The notes under the pieces are model-generated. The model saw only the letters and a list, made by a program, of their open reading frames with translations, had not been told where the DNA came from and made no database searches. A DNA stretch of 64,000 nt, from positions 712,586 to 776,585 of the forward strand of contig JAYKAV010002353.1 of NCBI GenBank assembly GCA_035582835.1, written 5' to 3'. Both the position numbers and the translations under genes were made by a program. This stretch comes from Phoebastria nigripes. Its lineage: Eukaryota > Chordata > Aves > Procellariiformes > Diomedeidae. Within the stretch, counting starts at the first letter, position 1, and the number at the start of each line of letters is the position of its first letter. Of this stretch, positions 61,101 to 64,000 are shown piece by piece.

Positions 61101-64000
61101 GATGTCCTCTTAATGTTGCCATCTTGTGAAAGACATGGAAGAAAAGAGAAATGTCTTATCAATTCCTGCCCATCCAAATAATAAAAAGACTTTTAGGAGC
61201 TGGGAGAAAATCCTGGAGGAGAGCAGTTGAGAGAAGTGCGATCGTATCGTTCAGAATGTCCTTTTTTCTTTTCGTTTCTTTTTTATTTTCTGCCAAGTAT
61301 TGGACATCTCAGCTGAAGGTGCTGCTCTCTTCCCTACCTTCGTGCACACATACACATTAATTTTTGCATCCGTATAGAACAGAGCTGTTTACAGTGCAGT
61401 AATATATGGATATGCTGCACAATACAGGTGTTCCAGGAAAGGGAATATGCCACATAAATGTGGCTCTGCGTTTTTAAAGGTGAACTAACTAATTCTAAGG
61501 ATAGTAAAGGATGTTCCTGTTAACAAATGAAAGAGTCTGGCTTTATTTCAGTACTTATTCATATTGATCTAATGGAAAACAGATGGCCTATTTATGGAAG
61601 TTGAATATTAAAGGACATTTTCACCCTTACAATGTTCCCACTAATGGGTAAAATGAACCACTTCTATTATCTTAGAGAGCTGTCAGCTGCATTAGATACT
61701 AGGTATGCTTGATTAACTCTCACCGTATTTGCACCTTATAATGTAATATGGCCTCAAATGAAACATAGGTAGATGGCATTTTAACTTTGAGTGCTCCTGC
61801 TGGAAGTAACATTATTTTTTTTGCTCTTTTGCCACAGAGGAAATCTGAATAGACTAATTGCTTTTTTAAATCTGCAAGCTCCTTATTTTCTTTAATCATA
61901 TCAATTCATAAAGTTGCATTTAAACACATATTTTTAAGGTAAAGTACATGTCACCATTATCCCTACAGATAATATGACTAATAATACAGTAGTCTGAGTG
62001 TAGTAAGTGCTGTATTGCCCATAAAACAATGCAAAATGCTCTGTGAAAGAAACTGAGATCTCATTTCCAAGTTAAGATATGCTGAACAACTGGACCATTG
62101 CTTCAAAAAAAGCTGTGTGCATGCATTTTTTCATCTATTCCTTTTGCATTGTACGATAGATATGAAATGTATTGTAGAACTGTTTAAGAAACTATAGTGA
62201 TATAGCATTTTTTCTTCTTTTATTAAAGAATGACTTAAGCAGAATTGAAAATAAAAATATTTTGCTGTGTTTCAGAAGCAGTGGTCTTTATTGGCTTTTT
62301 AGAAAACATAACTATCAGGCTTTTTTGTATCTCTTCCTTCTTCTACCTCTATCTCACTTGTAGTCTTAAAGGCTTAACTTTGCACAGTGTGAATAGTTCC
62401 ACTAGTCAATTGAACTAATATGTTATAAAGATAAACATGGATGTGAGTTTTTGGAAGATTTAGACTATAGTAGTCCTCCGGAGGAAAACAAAAGAAAAAC
62501 CCCTGTCATTCAAAGCCACATGTCTTTGTAATTTTTTTTATTCCAGTATCTTTTCTAATTTGATTTTGTTTTACTTAGATGGTTAACACGTCTATGAACT
62601 AACTCTGTATGTTTCTTCTATGCATTTTTCACAAAGTTTAATTCTAGCCAGGATATTTTCATGCCCCTTTTTTTCTTATTCTTTTTTTTTTTTTAATTCT
62701 GTATTGCAGTCTATCTAGATAATAAATTGGTCTTTCAATCATATAAAGAATGGAACCTTAACTGAGGCTGATATTCAAAGGATGGAAATATTCTCCTACA
62801 GCAGGGCTGGAGGTTTATTTCCTTGATTATACATTCTGGTATTTTCTGTGTTAATTTTACTTTGCTATCTTCTATGAGATAGAAGGTGGATAAAAATGCT
62901 TATGAGTTTATCTAATCTGCCCTTGTACTCTAAATCCTTTGATTGTCTTAAAAGCTCTTGGTGGCCTCTTGCACTTAGTGCATCTACCCAATTTTAGTCC
63001 TCTCATTTCCATGGCTTCCAAACGTTATTAATTTTGTTTAATAAATATCATTACTGACACTCATCTTTCCAGCAGCTAGAGCAATTTTATCCAAGTGAAT
63101 CCCACAATAGTTTCTGCAGTCTGACTTAATGTGATCCTGAAAATTAATTTCCCATGCAACTTCTGCCATTAGGAGTGAAGTGGTTACATGCTGAACTGAT
63201 TTTCCTCTGAGTTCTGAACCCCAGTGCTGGCCTCACTTCTGGTCAACATAATTGTAGCCAGGCAGCAATAAAATACGCTTGAAGTGAAGAGCCTTTAAAT
63301 GTTACAAGATCAATTATATCGGTTGGTCTTTTCTAGGAGCCAGCACTGACATAATCAGACTTGTGAGCTACCATTATTAGTTGCTGAGAAATGCTCCCTT
63401 CTCTGTCCAAAATGAATGTACCCTCTCACAAATCGCAGAACTTTAATGAAAACTAGGCTTATTGCTGTCTTTTACTGCTTCTGTATTGCAGCTGCAGAAA
63501 TATCTACTGAAATGTACTTTGAGATGGAGACAAAAAGTAGTGTCAGGTAGGAAATAAGTCTATGGGATAGAATTCAAATTTTGCTGGGTAGATTTGTGGC
63601 TTTGATGAAGATTTATTTTCCCAAATACCGTACACTGTCACCAATTTATAAAAACAAATCTGATTGATATGTATGCAAAGGACAAGTAGAAGACTCAGTC
63701 CATCTGTAGCATGAGAGAGAAATTACATAAATAAGGACAATTCAATGTAGGTAAAGTGCCATAGTCATGTGATCTGGTAATGTTTAAGTTACAGGAATGC
63801 CAAGCGTCAGCTGCATATTTGCCAAGTCTAGCGAATTCTGTACTTCCAGAGAAAAACACTGATGATAAAGGGAGTATTTTATATAATTTATGTGTTTGTG
63901 TTTAGTACAAAGTTTCTCTGTTTTGATAATTAGATAGTACTGAAAGGATACTGAAATTTTAAGTTCCGTTGGTGTTTCATGTATTACAAAGAAACTGGAA
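58181..64000. other. Unique non-coding sequence
   Basis: No gene or transposon is supported. It includes a CA/TA repeat at 60350-60396 and T-rich runs near 62683. Open frames are at most 135 codons (60099-60506, which crosses the CA/TA repeat) without domains. Confidence 0.45.
60350..60396. repeat. CA/TA dinucleotide repeat
   Basis: Alternating ACACAC and ATATAT blocks over about 47 bp. Confidence 0.9.

Overview
This window looks like about 64 kb of AT-rich, intron-poor or intergenic nuclear DNA from a bird. The case for a bird rests on three repeat classes. There are three CR1 LINEs whose 3' ends carry the diagnostic ATTCTATG-type octamer tail. There are five copies of a related endogenous-retrovirus LTR family that is common in birds (U3 start TGTCCTGG, U5 end CCACGACA, 5-bp target duplications). 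There are also worn-down ancient amniote repeats. I see no convincing host protein-coding exon, no functional RNA gene and no bacterial-type gene; nearly every open frame is either inside a retroelement or short enough to be chance. Scattered single N bases, about half of them in one CR1, show this is a draft consensus.

Layout. 1-870: a decayed reverse transcriptase of the L1/Tx1 type, broken by stops and frameshifts; this LINE clade is very rare in birds and is the most unexpected item. 3232-3480: an ancient SINE-like repeat. 4545-7239: a solo LTR on the minus strand with a perfect CACTT target duplication, split by a 2.1 kb CR1 on the plus strand whose ORF2 is broken by only two stop codons. 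14137-15677: a second CR1, of another subfamily, with several frameshifts. 23417-24039: an older, diverged LTR on the plus strand. 33378-34878: another minus-strand solo LTR (target duplication GAGGA), independently hit by a third CR1 in the same orientation, with an expanded ATG repeat at the junction. 50400-52735: two closely related LTRs in head-to-head inverted orientation, separated by 1.4 kb of retroviral non-coding internal sequence that contains a roughly 48-bp minisatellite.

The remaining sequence is unique, AT-rich and non-coding, with microsatellites, homopolymer tracts (one poly-T-rich tract of 116 bp), short tandem duplications, and a few stretches whose texture (TAAT-rich, octamer sites, low repeat content) resembles conserved non-coding elements, especially 57540-58180. 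The elements give a relative history: L1/Tx1-like and SINE-like fossils are oldest, then the 23.4 kb LTR and probably the 14 kb CR1, then the clean solo LTRs, and last the two CR1s that landed inside them.

Family assignments come from recognisable motifs and remembered family features, not from database searches.
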